A program made the position numbers and the translations under genes. This document shows, piece by piece, positions 1-8,731 of a DNA stretch of 64,000 bases. Source of the DNA: Aphodosoma sp045126975. GTDB lineage: Bacteria; Bacteroidota; Bacteroidia; Bacteroidales; Paludibacteraceae. The notes under the pieces are model-generated. The model saw nothing but the letters and a program-made list of their open reading frames with translations. It ran no database searches and was not told the DNA's origin. Positions within the stretch are counted from its first letter, which is position 1, and every line of letters starts with the position of its first letter. The stretch lies in assembly GCA_045126975.1 (NCBI GenBank), contig JBGVPL010000015.1, forward strand, positions 1 through 64,000, written 5' to 3'.

Positions 1-171
1 TTCGAGAGTCTCTACTTTATTGAGCGTAATGATATGGCGTTGTTGTACAAAATCACAAATAATATCAGAGGTCACAGACCCGGCATTTTTTATTAGCGCG
101 ATAGGGTTGGTTTGCGACATTGCTATTACGGGAAATAGCAATATTAAAGTAAGAATATATAGTTTGCGCAT
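1..171 (-). CDS. LolA-like periplasmic lipoprotein carrier, N-terminal part (cut by window edge)
   Basis: The first 57 codons of a leftward gene are visible; the rest lies beyond base 1. They start with a clear Sec signal peptide (MRK, a hydrophobic core to about residue 17, then AMSQ). A short mature segment follows (residues 37-50, DIICDFVQQRHIITL) that resembles the start of the LolA-type beta-barrel, where an F-x-Q strand is typical. LolA-like proteins are standard members of aryl-polyene/flexirubin clusters, and this gene sits directly downstream of the ketoreductase, separated by an A/T-rich repeat tract. The likely role is handling the lipid product or a lipoprotein in the periplasm. 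The family call rests on context and a short sequence, so it is moderate. Confidence 0.5.
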   Translation of the reverse strand, partial: MRKLYILTLILLFPVIAMSQTNPIALIKNAGSVTSDIICDFVQQRHIITLNKVETLE

Positions 172-177
172 AGCTCT

Positions 178-243
178 ATAATATGTTTATAGTATATTTA
201 TAGTATGTTTATAGTATATTTATCCTATATTTATAGTATGTTG
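178..243. repeat. Six tandem copies of an 11-nt A/T-rich unit
   Basis: Six consecutive 11-base units of the form ATAGTATATTT/ATAGTATGTTT occupy positions 178-188, 189-199, 200-210, 211-221, 222-232 and 233-243, with only a few substitutions. The array fills most of the 85-nt gap between the ketoreductase stop and the start of the LolA-like gene. The period is close to one DNA helical turn. Confidence 0.9.
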
Positions 244-256
244 TAGTTTGCTTGAT

Positions 257-985
257 TTATGTGTATAGTCCGCCGTTGATAGAGATGCATTCACCTGTGA
301 TATATGAAGCTTCTTTTGAGGCGAGAAAGGCAACGAGGGATGCAACTTCTTCAGGCTCTCCGAAACGTGCCATAGGGATTGTTTGTTTGATAGTTGATTC
401 ATCGAGTCCGTCAACCATGTCGGTATGAATAAACCCAGGAGCAACGGCATTAACAGTTATGTTTTTACGTCCGATTTCTTGAGCTAACGCTTTGGTTGAG
501 GCAATTAGTCCGCCTTTAGCTGCTGAGTAATTGCATTGTCCAGGTAGTCCTTTTAGCCCTGACAGTGATGCAATATTGATTATGCGACCATATTTGTTGC
601 GTATCATCGGTTGCAATAAAGGTTGAGTTACGTTATAAAAAGATGACAAAGAAGTGTTTATCACCTTAAGCCATTCTTCATGCTCCATCCATACCATGAG
701 ATTATCTTTACGGATACCGGCATTGTTGACTAATACTTCGATATAATCCCCACGATGGGCCGTTTGCCATGCTTCGATAACGGCTTTAGTTGTTTCATAA
801 TCGCCAACATCGAATTTGAGCAGTTCGCCTTCAGAACCAGCTTGTTTGATAAGTTCGAGAGTGTGTTGTGCCTCAGCATCATTGCTAAGATAATTGACAA
901 CTACACGATAGCCCATTTGAGCTAATTTAACGCAGATAGCGCGACCGATACCACGACTACCGCCTGTAACTAATGCGTAATTCAT
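257..985 (-). CDS. 3-oxoacyl-ACP reductase of the SDR family (FabG-like), polyene cluster
   Basis: This is a 242-residue classical short-chain dehydrogenase. The cofactor loop TGGSRGIG is at residues 7-14, NNAG at 87-90, the catalytic serine around 140-142, and the YxxxK pair at Tyr153 and Lys157. The length and C-terminal ITGECISINGG are typical of FabG. It should reduce the 3-ketoacyl-ACP formed in each elongation round, using NAD(P)H in the cytoplasm. It lies 7 nt after the FAD oxidoreductase in a leftward operon with a ketosynthase, ACP and two hotdog dehydratases, so its dedicated substrate is probably the polyene chain rather than bulk fatty acids. No unusual residues were seen. Confidence 0.88.
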   Translation of the reverse strand: MNYALVTGGSRGIGRAICVKLAQMGYRVVVNYLSNDAEAQHTLELIKQAGSEGELLKFDVGDYETTKAVIEAWQTAHRGDYIEVLVNNAGIRKDNLMVWMEHEEWLKVINTSLSSFYNVTQPLLQPMIRNKYGRIINIASLSGLKGLPGQCNYSAAKGGLIASTKALAQEIGRKNITVNAVAPGFIHTDMVDGLDESTIKQTIPMARFGEPEEVASLVAFLASKEASYITGECISINGGLYT

Positions 986-992
986 GTTTTTA

Positions 993-2444
993 TTATAATT
1001 GTTTTGTTATTTGACGAAGAGTTAATTCTGTTGTCATAGATACTCCAAGTATGCCATGAAGATTGAGATTTTGACCTGTTAAGAAGAGATTAGGAATTGG
1101 TGTGCGAGGGGTAAGAATGGTTGTCATTGGATTGTTATAGTCTTTCATGATGCCATAGGCAGAACCCTCTTGAGTTGCAGTATAGTGCATGTATGTGAGT
1201 GGCGTTGATGTATATACACGGTCGATTGCAGCAGGGAGCTCGGGTAGATATTGTGCTGCAAGTTGTATGAGTTGCTCGGCTTTATGAGCCTTAAATTCTT
1301 TATATGCCTCAAGTCGATGCCCCAAACGAGAATCACTCCACTCTGCTACTTCGGAAAATGACATTGGAGTTATGAGGTCGATAGTCTCAGCCCATACCGA
1401 ATTGGCACGTGGCACACCCCATGATACCATAACTTGTTGTGGTATATGGCTCGGCTGATAACGCCATTGGTCAACTTGCTCGGTGTGAATAAAGAGATTA
1501 TGATTGCGATAAAGCATTGCTTCAGGTTTGAGTTTTACGTTAACCGTAAAAGCACCCATACTATTTTGTAAACGATTGATACGCGAACGATATATCTTGC
1601 GAATAGATACACTTTCTTTTATTAAAGATAAGGTCGCATTAGGATGAACATTACTTATCACACAATCACACGAGAAGCGTTCACCTGTATTTATCACAAC
1701 TTCGGATATTTGTCCGTTGCGTTCAATCAATTCAGTAACAGGTGAATTAAGGCGCACTTCGCCACCCATAGTACGAATTTTAGCAGTCAACGCATCGGCA
1801 ATCATACGTCCACCACCACGTAAACGATAAGCACTTTGAATGAAAGAACTATTGATTTGAGCAAAAATGTAAAGTGGCAAAGTGTCGGCATCGAGTTGCA
1901 TTTTGAGCGATGTGGCAGACAAGACCTTACGAAGCTGAGGATCGTGAATGGTATCGTTTAAATATTTATACGCCGAACGAGCAAAAAGCGATTGAGTATA
2001 AAATTCATCGGTCGAACGACGATTGAAAGCATCGAATGTGTGCTCGCCCACTTCACGAAGCAAAGCAGTGAAATTGACTAAATTATCTCGTTCGTGAGGA
2101 AAATCTTGAGCCATACGATCGATAAAAGCATCATAGCCTTGTTTAAAAGCATAATGTTGGTCGCCTATATAAACATGGTCAAATTCGGCATCCATCTTTT
2201 GCCACGGAAGCGACATAAGGTCGTATTGCTCAAACAATTGTCGCAAGGGCTGACCTTGATCGAGACCTCCTACATAGTGAAAACCCGTATCAAATTCGAC
2301 ACCAGCACGACGAAATGTTTGCAAGCAACCACCAGGTTGAGGCTCTTTTTCGAGAACCAACACCTTATGTCCTTGCTTGGTAAGTCGATATGCACATTGC
2401 AAACCTCCTAAACCTGAGCCGATTATTATATATTCGTAATGCAT
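993..2444 (-). CDS. Phytoene desaturase-like FAD-dependent oxidoreductase, polyene cluster
   Basis: This 483-residue flavoprotein has an N-terminal dinucleotide-binding fold (IIIGSGLGG at 6-14, then an acidic LVLEKEPQPGG stretch that binds the FAD ribose). Its C-terminus (LTGQNLNLHGILG) is typical of the phytoene dehydrogenase/CrtI-like and retinol saturase-like superfamily. Members occur in flexirubin and aryl-polyene clusters of Bacteroidota, where they probably oxidise or reduce a double bond or the aryl head group; the exact reaction is not known from sequence. It is 5 nt downstream of the exporter gene and 7 nt upstream of the ketoreductase, so all three are almost certainly co-transcribed. 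Confidence 0.75.
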   Translation of the reverse strand: MHYEYIIIGSGLGGLQCAYRLTKQGHKVLVLEKEPQPGGCLQTFRRAGVEFDTGFHYVGGLDQGQPLRQLFEQYDLMSLPWQKMDAEFDHVYIGDQHYAFKQGYDAFIDRMAQDFPHERDNLVNFTALLREVGEHTFDAFNRRSTDEFYTQSLFARSAYKYLNDTIHDPQLRKVLSATSLKMQLDADTLPLYIFAQINSSFIQSAYRLRGGGRMIADALTAKIRTMGGEVRLNSPVTELIERNGQISEVVINTGERFSCDCVISNVHPNATLSLIKESVSIRKIYRSRINRLQNSMGAFTVNVKLKPEAMLYRNHNLFIHTEQVDQWRYQPSHIPQQVMVSWGVPRANSVWAETIDLITPMSFSEVAEWSDSRLGHRLEAYKEFKAHKAEQLIQLAAQYLPELPAAIDRVYTSTPLTYMHYTATQEGSAYGIMKDYNNPMTTILTPRTPIPNLFLTGQNLNLHGILGVSMTTELTLRQITKQL

Positions 2445-2449
2445 ATTTC

Positions 2450-4936
2450 CTAACGTTTGAATTGTGGTTTACGACCAAATTTGTGTGCTAACATCTTATT
2501 TTTCATTAGCAATCGATAAACAAATGGCTGCAATGTGTATGCAAGCAATATGGTTGCCGACATACCGATTAATGTTGTTACACCAATGCTACGCATAGCA
2601 GGATGAGTGGCAAAGACAAGCGAACCTGTGACTACAATCAATACAAATGCCGACAAAAAAATAGCAGTTTTATGGTAAAGCAACAACGTTATATCATCAC
2701 GACGAGTGTTAGCAAACAAACCATCCATAATAAAAATGCTATAATCAACACCCACCCCAAAAATAAACGACGAAATTACAATATTTATCAAGTTGAATTG
2801 CAACCCAAATATTCCCATAATACCTTGCACAATATACCAACTAAGAAACATTGGCATAAAAGCCAACAAAGCACGCGAAATACTTCTATATGAAAGCAAT
2901 AATACTATGAATACAAAAAAACTAGAAATGCCAAGTACGGTATTAAAATCATCGCTTAAAACCTCAACCATATTGTTGGTGTAATAGAATGGATCAACTA
3001 CCACAGTATGAGGCACCGAAGCCATTATATCGTTAACTTCTGTTTGCTTATCTAATGACATTAGTACAGAAGTAAACACCATATAATTTTCATCCGTAAA
3101 TTCCACTATATTAGACATCAAACCATCGGGCAATACTCCACTCTCATATATTGAGCCAGGCTGATAATCGGCTCTTAAAATGGTCTCGAATATATCAAAT
3201 GTGCCTGCACGAAAACCAACACGCTCACCTTCATGATTTATTGTATTCATCACTTGCTTAATACATTCATCATTCCAATAGTTGCGCCAATGGTCTATTC
3301 GTTGTTGTTGAACGGCATTAGGCAACAAAACACTCGACATTTTACCATAAGAGTCAATAACACCAACTGATTGCAACGAGTCGGCAACTTTCATTAATTG
3401 TGCATTATACTCTATCGCCTCATCCAACGATTTAGCCGTAGAGGCATAGTACATCGATTTATTGCCATGATTGATTTTATCGGCATACAACTCCTGCGAA
3501 ATACGTACCTCAGGGTCGGTATAGCCTATATTCTTTAAATCAGAATCAAATGTAACCCAACGTGAAGTAAAGAAACATACAATCGATAACGCAATTAATA
3601 AAAATACAAACCACCTCTTACGGTCAAGCGGATAGGAATTTATTTTACCAATAATAGCAAATGCTTTATGCGATTTTTGATTATTATTTTCATCAAAAAA
3701 ATGAGGTAAAAACAAAAGACTAAACAAAACAGTACCGACCAAAGCCAACGAAGCAAACATGCCAAAATCGGCTAATAAAGGCGAATCCGTAAACATTAAT
3801 CCAACGAATGCTCCAATAGTGGTAATACAACCTAATATAACAGGTATAGTCTGTTCGCGTATTACACGTATAGGGTCGGTAACATGTTTATAATGAGTGA
3901 GAACATGTAATACATAACTCAATGCCACACCTAACACTATAACCCCTATACCCATAGCCATGAGCGACATCCCTCCTTGAATCCAATAAATACACGCCAA
4001 GGCAAACAAAGCCCCATAACCCACTGGCATCAGTAGAAGCAACAATGTGTTCCAATTCTTAAAACAGAGGCATATAACTACACAAATAACAATCAAAGAT
4101 ATGCCTATTGTCATCAACAAATCGCTTTTAATTTGTCGCGAATTAAATACACTTTGCACAGGTGCACCATGGAAATATATATCAATGTCGATATGTTCGG
4201 ACTCGACTTCGTCTCGCACTTGCTCTATCAATTCGACCAATTTAGTGCCCGTTTTCGAATCCATAGAACTAAGATTAGGTGATATAAATGCCATTGCCAC
4301 AGTGCTATCTGGACTAAATAGATGTCCGTCAACGACAGAAAATCCCGCACCTTTCAAGTTGTCTAACACCCCCGCTTCGAGAAAAGCATAACGCAACCCA
4401 ACAGGATCTTGTTGCAGTAAATCGAGCAACTCAGTGCGCCCTTCGTTAAACAATAAATCATAATTTTTTGCCATACGACAAGCTATAGCCTCATCGGTCA
4501 GTAGCGAATCAAAATGGGCATACATTGTGGTATCAACAAACGTAGGCAAATAAGCGAGTAAATAGTCTAACCCATTAATCATCAAATCGTCATCAATACG
4601 ATACAATGCATCAGAGATATAGTGAGTAGCAGTGTCACGCACAAGAAGTTCGAACATAAATCTGTCGCATATTTCAGCCATTTGCTCGATACCGACACTC
4701 CCCGCTTCTTTCGCAACTATCTGAATAAAAATCTTATCTTTAACCTTCAAATCAGAGAATACCAATCCGCTACTACTTTCAGTATCAGTCGCTGGCAATA
4801 ATTTTGAAATATCTTCCTCAAATTCAACTTTCAAGGCATAAAACCCAAACAACGCCATCGACAGCAATATCAGCGTATAGGTAAGCCAGCGTTTAGGCTT
4901 CAAGAATTCGTATATTTTAATGAATAAGTTCTCCAT
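2450..4936 (-). CDS. MMPL/RND-family exporter, polyene cluster
   Basis: This 828-residue inner-membrane transporter has the two-fold RND/MMPL plan. There is one membrane helix near residues 17-34, a large periplasmic loop to about 265, a block of five helices around 268-430, another single helix near 440-460, a second periplasmic loop, and a final helix block from about 680 to 815. The motif GVGVDYSIF in the second block (about 740-750) holds the Asp-Tyr pair typical of MMPL proteins. MMPL exporters are constant partners of aryl-polyene and flexirubin synthases and probably move the lipid-linked product toward the outer membrane. It is followed closely by the FAD oxidoreductase. The gap to the upstream dehydratase carries a heptamer array. 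Confidence 0.85.
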   Translation of the reverse strand: MENLFIKIYEFLKPKRWLTYTLILLSMALFGFYALKVEFEEDISKLLPATDTESSSGLVFSDLKVKDKIFIQIVAKEAGSVGIEQMAEICDRFMFELLVRDTATHYISDALYRIDDDLMINGLDYLLAYLPTFVDTTMYAHFDSLLTDEAIACRMAKNYDLLFNEGRTELLDLLQQDPVGLRYAFLEAGVLDNLKGAGFSVVDGHLFSPDSTVAMAFISPNLSSMDSKTGTKLVELIEQVRDEVESEHIDIDIYFHGAPVQSVFNSRQIKSDLLMTIGISLIVICVVICLCFKNWNTLLLLLMPVGYGALFALACIYWIQGGMSLMAMGIGVIVLGVALSYVLHVLTHYKHVTDPIRVIREQTIPVILGCITTIGAFVGLMFTDSPLLADFGMFASLALVGTVLFSLLFLPHFFDENNNQKSHKAFAIIGKINSYPLDRKRWFVFLLIALSIVCFFTSRWVTFDSDLKNIGYTDPEVRISQELYADKINHGNKSMYYASTAKSLDEAIEYNAQLMKVADSLQSVGVIDSYGKMSSVLLPNAVQQQRIDHWRNYWNDECIKQVMNTINHEGERVGFRAGTFDIFETILRADYQPGSIYESGVLPDGLMSNIVEFTDENYMVFTSVLMSLDKQTEVNDIMASVPHTVVVDPFYYTNNMVEVLSDDFNTVLGISSFFVFIVLLLSYRSISRALLAFMPMFLSWYIVQGIMGIFGLQFNLINIVISSFIFGVGVDYSIFIMDGLFANTRRDDITLLLYHKTAIFLSAFVLIVVTGSLVFATHPAMRSIGVTTLIGMSATILLAYTLQPFVYRLLMKNKMLAHKFGRKPQFKR

Positions 4937-4949
4937 ATTACATTTTTTT

Positions 4950-4999
4950 AGTAATAAGTAATCTGTAATAACTATTCTTACTACTTACGACTTATTACT
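4950..4999. repeat. Heptamer array with terminal 10-bp inverted repeat
   Basis: The spacer between the exporter and the hotdog dehydratase is built of units of about 7 nt (AGTAATA, AGTAATC, TGTAATA, TTACTAC, TTACGAC and so on). Its ends form a perfect 10-bp inverted repeat (AGTAATAAGT at 4950-4959, ACTTATTACT at 4990-4999). The last four codons and the stop of the dehydratase gene (Ser-Asn-Lys-Ser-stop) lie inside this array. Confidence 0.75.
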
Positions 5000-5368
5000 T
5001 TGTACCGTTCTCAATTCAGCTTTTAAATCTAAATAAATATCATCTCCACTACCGATAGTAGCGCGAAGTTTATATTCTTCATCACTTGATGATTGCAATT
5101 GCAATCGCACTTCGCAACGACTATGCACATCGGGCTTAACCAACGTGGTCAAGCGCACTTGTTGCAGATTGTACATCAATAATTTATGTCCAACAACCTT
5201 TTCGGCACACTCTTTTATCATCTGTATATTACACACACCTGGTGCAATCGCTTCGCCTGGAAAATGACCTTCATACACATCACAATCCTGCAATAATTCC
5301 ACTTCAAACACGTGAAATTCAGAATCATTGCTAATATTTATTATCTTATAAAACTTATTTTCTAACAT
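4985..5368 (-). CDS. FabZ/ApeI-like hotdog 3-hydroxyacyl-ACP dehydratase
   Basis: This hotdog-fold protein of 127 residues carries the FabZ-type active-site strand GHFPGEAIAPGV (34-45), with the catalytic histidine at His35. The usual acidic partner on the following helix is not evident (NIQMIKEC). It should dehydrate the 3-hydroxyacyl-ACP intermediate during polyene synthesis. I chose the ATG at 5368 because it overlaps the upstream stop as TAATG, which suggests translational coupling, and because family members begin close to the FYKI strand. An in-frame ATG at 5395 would add nine residues and give a 28-nt overlap. Its last codons are made of heptamer repeat. Confidence 0.8.
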   Translation of the reverse strand: MLENKFYKIINISNDSEFHVFEVELLQDCDVYEGHFPGEAIAPGVCNIQMIKECAEKVVGHKLLMYNLQQVRLTTLVKPDVHSRCEVRLQLQSSSDEEYKLRATIGSGDDIYLDLKAELRTVQSNKS

Positions 5369-5793
5369 TATCGTAAAAATATTTTTATCTGACATTCAGC
5401 TATTTTTTTTAAATCAACTGTGGTAAATGCTTTCATCAACGACACTCCATTAACATCCGACACAAACTCTATCCAAGTATGCAAATCTGCTCCTAATTCG
5501 GGCAATTCATAAATCTTACACTTCTTTATTTCGCCAATGAATCCAAGATGAGGTTCCTCGCCTCGCAAATATGTCGTATATCCCGCAAATGCCGCTGCCG
5601 ATTGGGCTATATGCTCAATCAAACCCGCTTCGCTCAATCTACCATCTTCATAAAAATAATTGTTTTCACACACAGTCAACCCAGTATGAGCTTCGGTTGC
5701 CGATGCTTCATACAACGTATCAATTTCAACAATTGGAGGTCGTTGTGGAATCAAAGAAAACAAATCTTCACCCTGCATTATCATATAACTCAT
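5368..5793 (-). CDS. Second hotdog dehydratase-like protein (ApeP/FabZ-like, atypical active site)
   Basis: This 141-residue hotdog protein opens with the FabZ-like segment LIPQRPPIVEID (14-25), where FabZ has PHR-FPLLLVD. The hotdog helix GLIEHIAQSAAA (57-68) keeps the conserved glutamate (Glu60). The strand that normally holds the catalytic His (GHFP) reads NNYFYEDG instead, so the canonical histidine is missing. It may act as a partner or chain-length/substrate-specific subunit with the adjacent hotdog protein. Paired dehydratase-like proteins are usual in aryl-polyene clusters. It lies between the ACP and the second dehydratase, with which it shares a TAATG stop/start overlap. Confidence 0.7.
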   Translation of the reverse strand: MSYMIMQGEDLFSLIPQRPPIVEIDTLYEASATEAHTGLTVCENNYFYEDGRLSEAGLIEHIAQSAAAFAGYTTYLRGEEPHLGFIGEIKKCKIYELPELGADLHTWIEFVSDVNGVSLMKAFTTVDLKKIAECQIKIFLR

Positions 5794-5821
5794 CAGTTTA
5801 ATAATTTATAATATTTAAATC

Positions 5822-5853
5822 AATAGCCAAAAGCCAAAAGACCATTGGCTATT
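5822..5853. repeat. Small hairpin containing a heptamer duplication
   Basis: An 8-bp inverted repeat (AATAGCCA at 5822-5829, TGGCTATT at 5846-5853) encloses two tandem AGCCAAA heptamers. It lies in the 73-nt gap between the ACP and the upstream-most dehydratase. Confidence 0.6.
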
Positions 5854-5866
5854 GACAATCAACCTT

Positions 5867-6109
5867 TTATTTCAAACGTTCCTCAATAAAATCATAAAGT
5901 TCAGCAAATGTTTTGATTTGCGCCACCTCTGTGCCTGTAACTTTCACCTTGAATTCGGCTTCAATCAAAGCTACCATATCAACAAGCGACAAACTATCAA
6001 GTTCCAATGTCGCTTTAACATTAGCATCTGGAGTCAAGTCATTAATGTCTTTTTCAAACTCTTCTGCCAAAATTTCTCTTACTCGTAAAATTAAATTCTC
6101 TTTTTTCAT
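5867..6109 (-). CDS. Acyl carrier protein, polyene cluster
   Basis: This is an 80-residue acidic carrier protein. The phosphopantetheine attachment site is the serine of the LELDSLSLVDM motif (Ser39), followed by the usual helix with a conserved acidic face. The length and the four-helix layout match type II ACPs. It lies directly downstream of the ketosynthase in the polyene operon, so it should be the dedicated carrier for the growing polyene rather than the primary fatty-acid ACP. The spacing of about 30 nt to the ketosynthase is normal for the operon. Confidence 0.92.
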   Translation of the reverse strand: MKKENLILRVREILAEEFEKDINDLTPDANVKATLELDSLSLVDMVALIEAEFKVKVTGTEVAQIKTFAELYDFIEERLK

Positions 6110-6139
6110 GTTTTTTTTAATCTTTTAATGTTAATAATA

Positions 6140-7360
6140 TTATAAATTCTTTATAATCAATGTAGAATTTGTACCACCAAATCCAAACGAATTCGACAAG
6201 AATATATTAAATTTCTTATCAACACGCTTAGCTGGAATATTCAATTTAGCCGAATCTTCATCTGGATTCTCAAAATTTATATTAGGCGCAATAAACTCAT
6301 TTTTCATCATTAACATCGAATATATCACCTCCGATGCTCCAGCCATCCACATTTCATGTCCTGTCTGCGATTTGGTCGATGTAACCTCAGGACACGCATC
6401 GCCAAACACGTTATAAATTGCTTTTGCTTCGTTCTTATCGCCTACAGGTGTCGATGTGGCATGTGCATTTATATAGCCTATATCGCGTAAGTCTATGCCT
6501 GCCAATCGTATAGCCATCTGCAACGAACGACTTGGACCATCTACATTTGGCACTGATATATGGTCGCCATTCGACGAAAATCCATAACTCAATATCTCGC
6601 CTAATATAGGTGCACCTCTGCGCACTGCACTTTCGTAACTTTCGATAATTACCGTAGCTGCACCTCCTCCTGGCACCAAACCATCTCTATCTCGGTCAAA
6701 CGGACGCGACGCCTTCGTTGGGTCACTCTCTCTAACCGAAAAAGCCGAAATTCCATCAAACGAACCTATAGAAAATGGGTTAACCTCTTGTGCTCCACCA
6801 CATATAACCATCTCTTGCAATCCATTGCGTATCAACATTGCGCCAAGACCTATAGCATGCGAACCAGAAGCACATGCCCCCGAAACTGTTAGGTTCATAC
6901 CCTTCAATTTGAATATACACGCAAGGTTCATCGTAACCGTCGAGTTCATCGACTGAAATATCGCCCCCGACCCTACCAACGTAGTATCTTTCTTCTCACG
7001 CATAGTATCAACACTCTTCACCACAGCATCGGCTGTCGAATCATTACCATACAAAACACCCACTTCATGTGCATCTAAATAGTCTTGGTCGATACCTGCA
7101 TTGCGCAAAGCCTCAACCGTAGCACAATAGGCATACTTGGCTTGCTCTGGCATATAAACACGCTGGTTGCGACTCAAAACCTTCTTCAAATCAGGCTCAT
7201 GCAATTCTGCTGTCAAAGCCGAACGAAAGCCCATCTCTTTGCGAATAGGGTCAAATATAATCCCCGACTTACCAGTATAAAGCGAATCGCGCACCTCTTC
7301 AAGCGTTTTTCCTAAACACGAGTATATACCCATACCCGTGATAACTACTCTTTTTTCCAT
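6140..7360 (-). CDS. Beta-ketoacyl-ACP synthase (FabF/KAS II-like), polyene cluster
   Basis: This 406-residue thiolase-fold condensing enzyme has a complete active site: the nucleophile Cys163 in SGACASGS, His300 in INAHATSTP, Lys330 and His335 in KSQTGHEMW, and the C-terminal SFGFGGTN. Each turn it should condense malonyl-ACP with the growing polyene chain. Only this one ketosynthase is seen in the visible part of the cluster; a chain-length-factor partner or a starter synthase may lie beyond base 1. The upstream-most gene of the operon is the acyltransferase, and the ACP follows 30 nt later. Confidence 0.9.
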   Translation of the reverse strand: MEKRVVITGMGIYSCLGKTLEEVRDSLYTGKSGIIFDPIRKEMGFRSALTAELHEPDLKKVLSRNQRVYMPEQAKYAYCATVEALRNAGIDQDYLDAHEVGVLYGNDSTADAVVKSVDTMREKKDTTLVGSGAIFQSMNSTVTMNLACIFKLKGMNLTVSGACASGSHAIGLGAMLIRNGLQEMVICGGAQEVNPFSIGSFDGISAFSVRESDPTKASRPFDRDRDGLVPGGGAATVIIESYESAVRRGAPILGEILSYGFSSNGDHISVPNVDGPSRSLQMAIRLAGIDLRDIGYINAHATSTPVGDKNEAKAIYNVFGDACPEVTSTKSQTGHEMWMAGASEVIYSMLMMKNEFIAPNINFENPDEDSAKLNIPAKRVDKKFNIFLSNSFGFGGTNSTLIIKNL

Positions 7361-7381
7361 AAAACTATAATTAATGAATAA

Positions 7382-8731
7382 TTAAAAACATATCTTTTCT
7401 AACTTATCAAACAATCTACTCCGTCTCTCCTTCCATTCTCGATATTCCCCTCCACGTTTCAAACCTCTACGATAACGAAACAGTCCACGCATTTTAATGA
7501 AATACAACCTATAGTACCATGCAAATCGACCCAACACAGGCAACATCATCACATGCAACAGCGCAATCCAAAAATTCATCAAACACCAATCGACTATGAA
7601 CACAGCTCCATAACACACTGGGATAGAAAACAATGCACTAACAGCATATCTAATTCCACCTGCAAACATAGTATATGCCGTAAACTCATTTCCTTTCTTA
7701 TCAAACTTCTTAACTAATGGCTGCGGTGCATAGAAAATCAAAATATGTGGTATCAAAGCAAACAAATAAAGTGGCAACATCACCAACAAAAACAACACAC
7801 CACACACACCTCGCCACCACGCCCAGTGATAATCAAACACCCAATCCTTCAACCGCTCTCTTTGCGTAAACTCTTTTAATAACAAGGCCTCGATATACAC
7901 ATCTTTCAGCTCATCACTATTCTCCTCTAACCCTCTACATAGTTCTTTATCCGTAATCAATCGTTCAGGCAAAACTCGTGGATTAACACCACGCCTACGT
8001 GCATACCTTACTCCATAAGTCTCTCGAATATAGTCTATTGCATCATAATTATCCAAATCCGTTATATTCAACATCATATCATCCACTCTCTGCCTCATCT
8101 CTGCATTCACCTCACGCCACACAGTGCGTGGTTTCGACTTATATCGCTCATAATAAGGCATCAAACTCATAGGTTCACCAAACTTAATCATCATATCTTT
8201 CCGAGCCGAAAAATAATGACTATAATGCACCGCTGCAGGCAACACCTTAATGTCGGTCTTAAATCCATCACGCTCAGCCGCCTCAAATGCCATACGCAAA
8301 TATCCTTGCGACCACTCGCCCAACCAATGCTTGTCTTGATTCACTGCTTCAGGAAATATTGCCACAATTCCTCCATCCAACAATCTATCGCCTGCCTCTT
8401 CAAATGCTCCATAATTCTTACCTAACGTCTCTTCGCCATCAGTTCTCAATCTATAAGCAGGCAATAGACCAATCCAACGAAAGAACCCACCTAACTTCGG
8501 ATTGTTGAATATATCACCACGAGCAAATATCGTAACCTTCTCTTTATGGAATGCAAAATGCAACCCTATCGGATCACTCAACGCACTCTGATGATTAGCC
8601 ACTACAAGCGTAGGCGTACCATATTCTGGTACATTCTCACGCCCAATAATATCAACATTTCTGTAGTACAACGAATCATGTACAAATCGCATATATGAGC
8701 GAAAAACTCTAAAAAGTAAATCTCGTTTCAA
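7382..8731 (-). CDS. Lysophospholipid acyltransferase-like membrane protein, polyene cluster
   Basis: This 449-residue protein has an N-terminal PlsC/LPLAT domain. The H-x5-D motif (NHQSALSDP, His47 and Asp53) has the one-residue longer spacing often seen in Bacteroidota members, and the block IFPEAVNQD near 165 is the acyl-acceptor region. The C-terminal third (from about residue 305) contains several hydrophobic segments that should anchor it in the inner membrane. Acyltransferases of this kind occur in flexirubin/aryl-polyene clusters and are thought to esterify the product or attach it to a lipid; the acceptor is inferred. It is the first gene of the operon, about 160 nt from a matching promoter. 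Confidence 0.78.
   Translation of the reverse strand: MKRDLLFRVFRSYMRFVHDSLYYRNVDIIGRENVPEYGTPTLVVANHQSALSDPIGLHFAFHKEKVTIFARGDIFNNPKLGGFFRWIGLLPAYRLRTDGEETLGKNYGAFEEAGDRLLDGGIVAIFPEAVNQDKHWLGEWSQGYLRMAFEAAERDGFKTDIKVLPAAVHYSHYFSARKDMMIKFGEPMSLMPYYERYKSKPRTVWREVNAEMRQRVDDMMLNITDLDNYDAIDYIRETYGVRYARRRGVNPRVLPERLITDKELCRGLEENSDELKDVYIEALLLKEFTQRERLKDWVFDYHWAWWRGVCGVLFLLVMLPLYLFALIPHILIFYAPQPLVKKFDKKGNEFTAYTMFAGGIRYAVSALFSIPVCYGAVFIVDWCLMNFWIALLHVMMLPVLGRFAWYYRLYFIKMRGLFRYRRGLKRGGEYREWKERRSRLFDKLEKICF

Noticed and set aside
5368..5395. Start of the second hotdog dehydratase at 5395
   Set aside because: It would overlap the upstream gene by 28 nt. The ATG at 5368 overlaps the stop by one base (TAATG) and fits the family length.
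1..8731. Flexirubin cluster proper
   Set aside because: The dialkylresorcinol genes (DarA/DarB type) and an aromatic ammonia lyase were not seen in the visible part, so I keep the broader label of aryl-polyene/flexirubin type.
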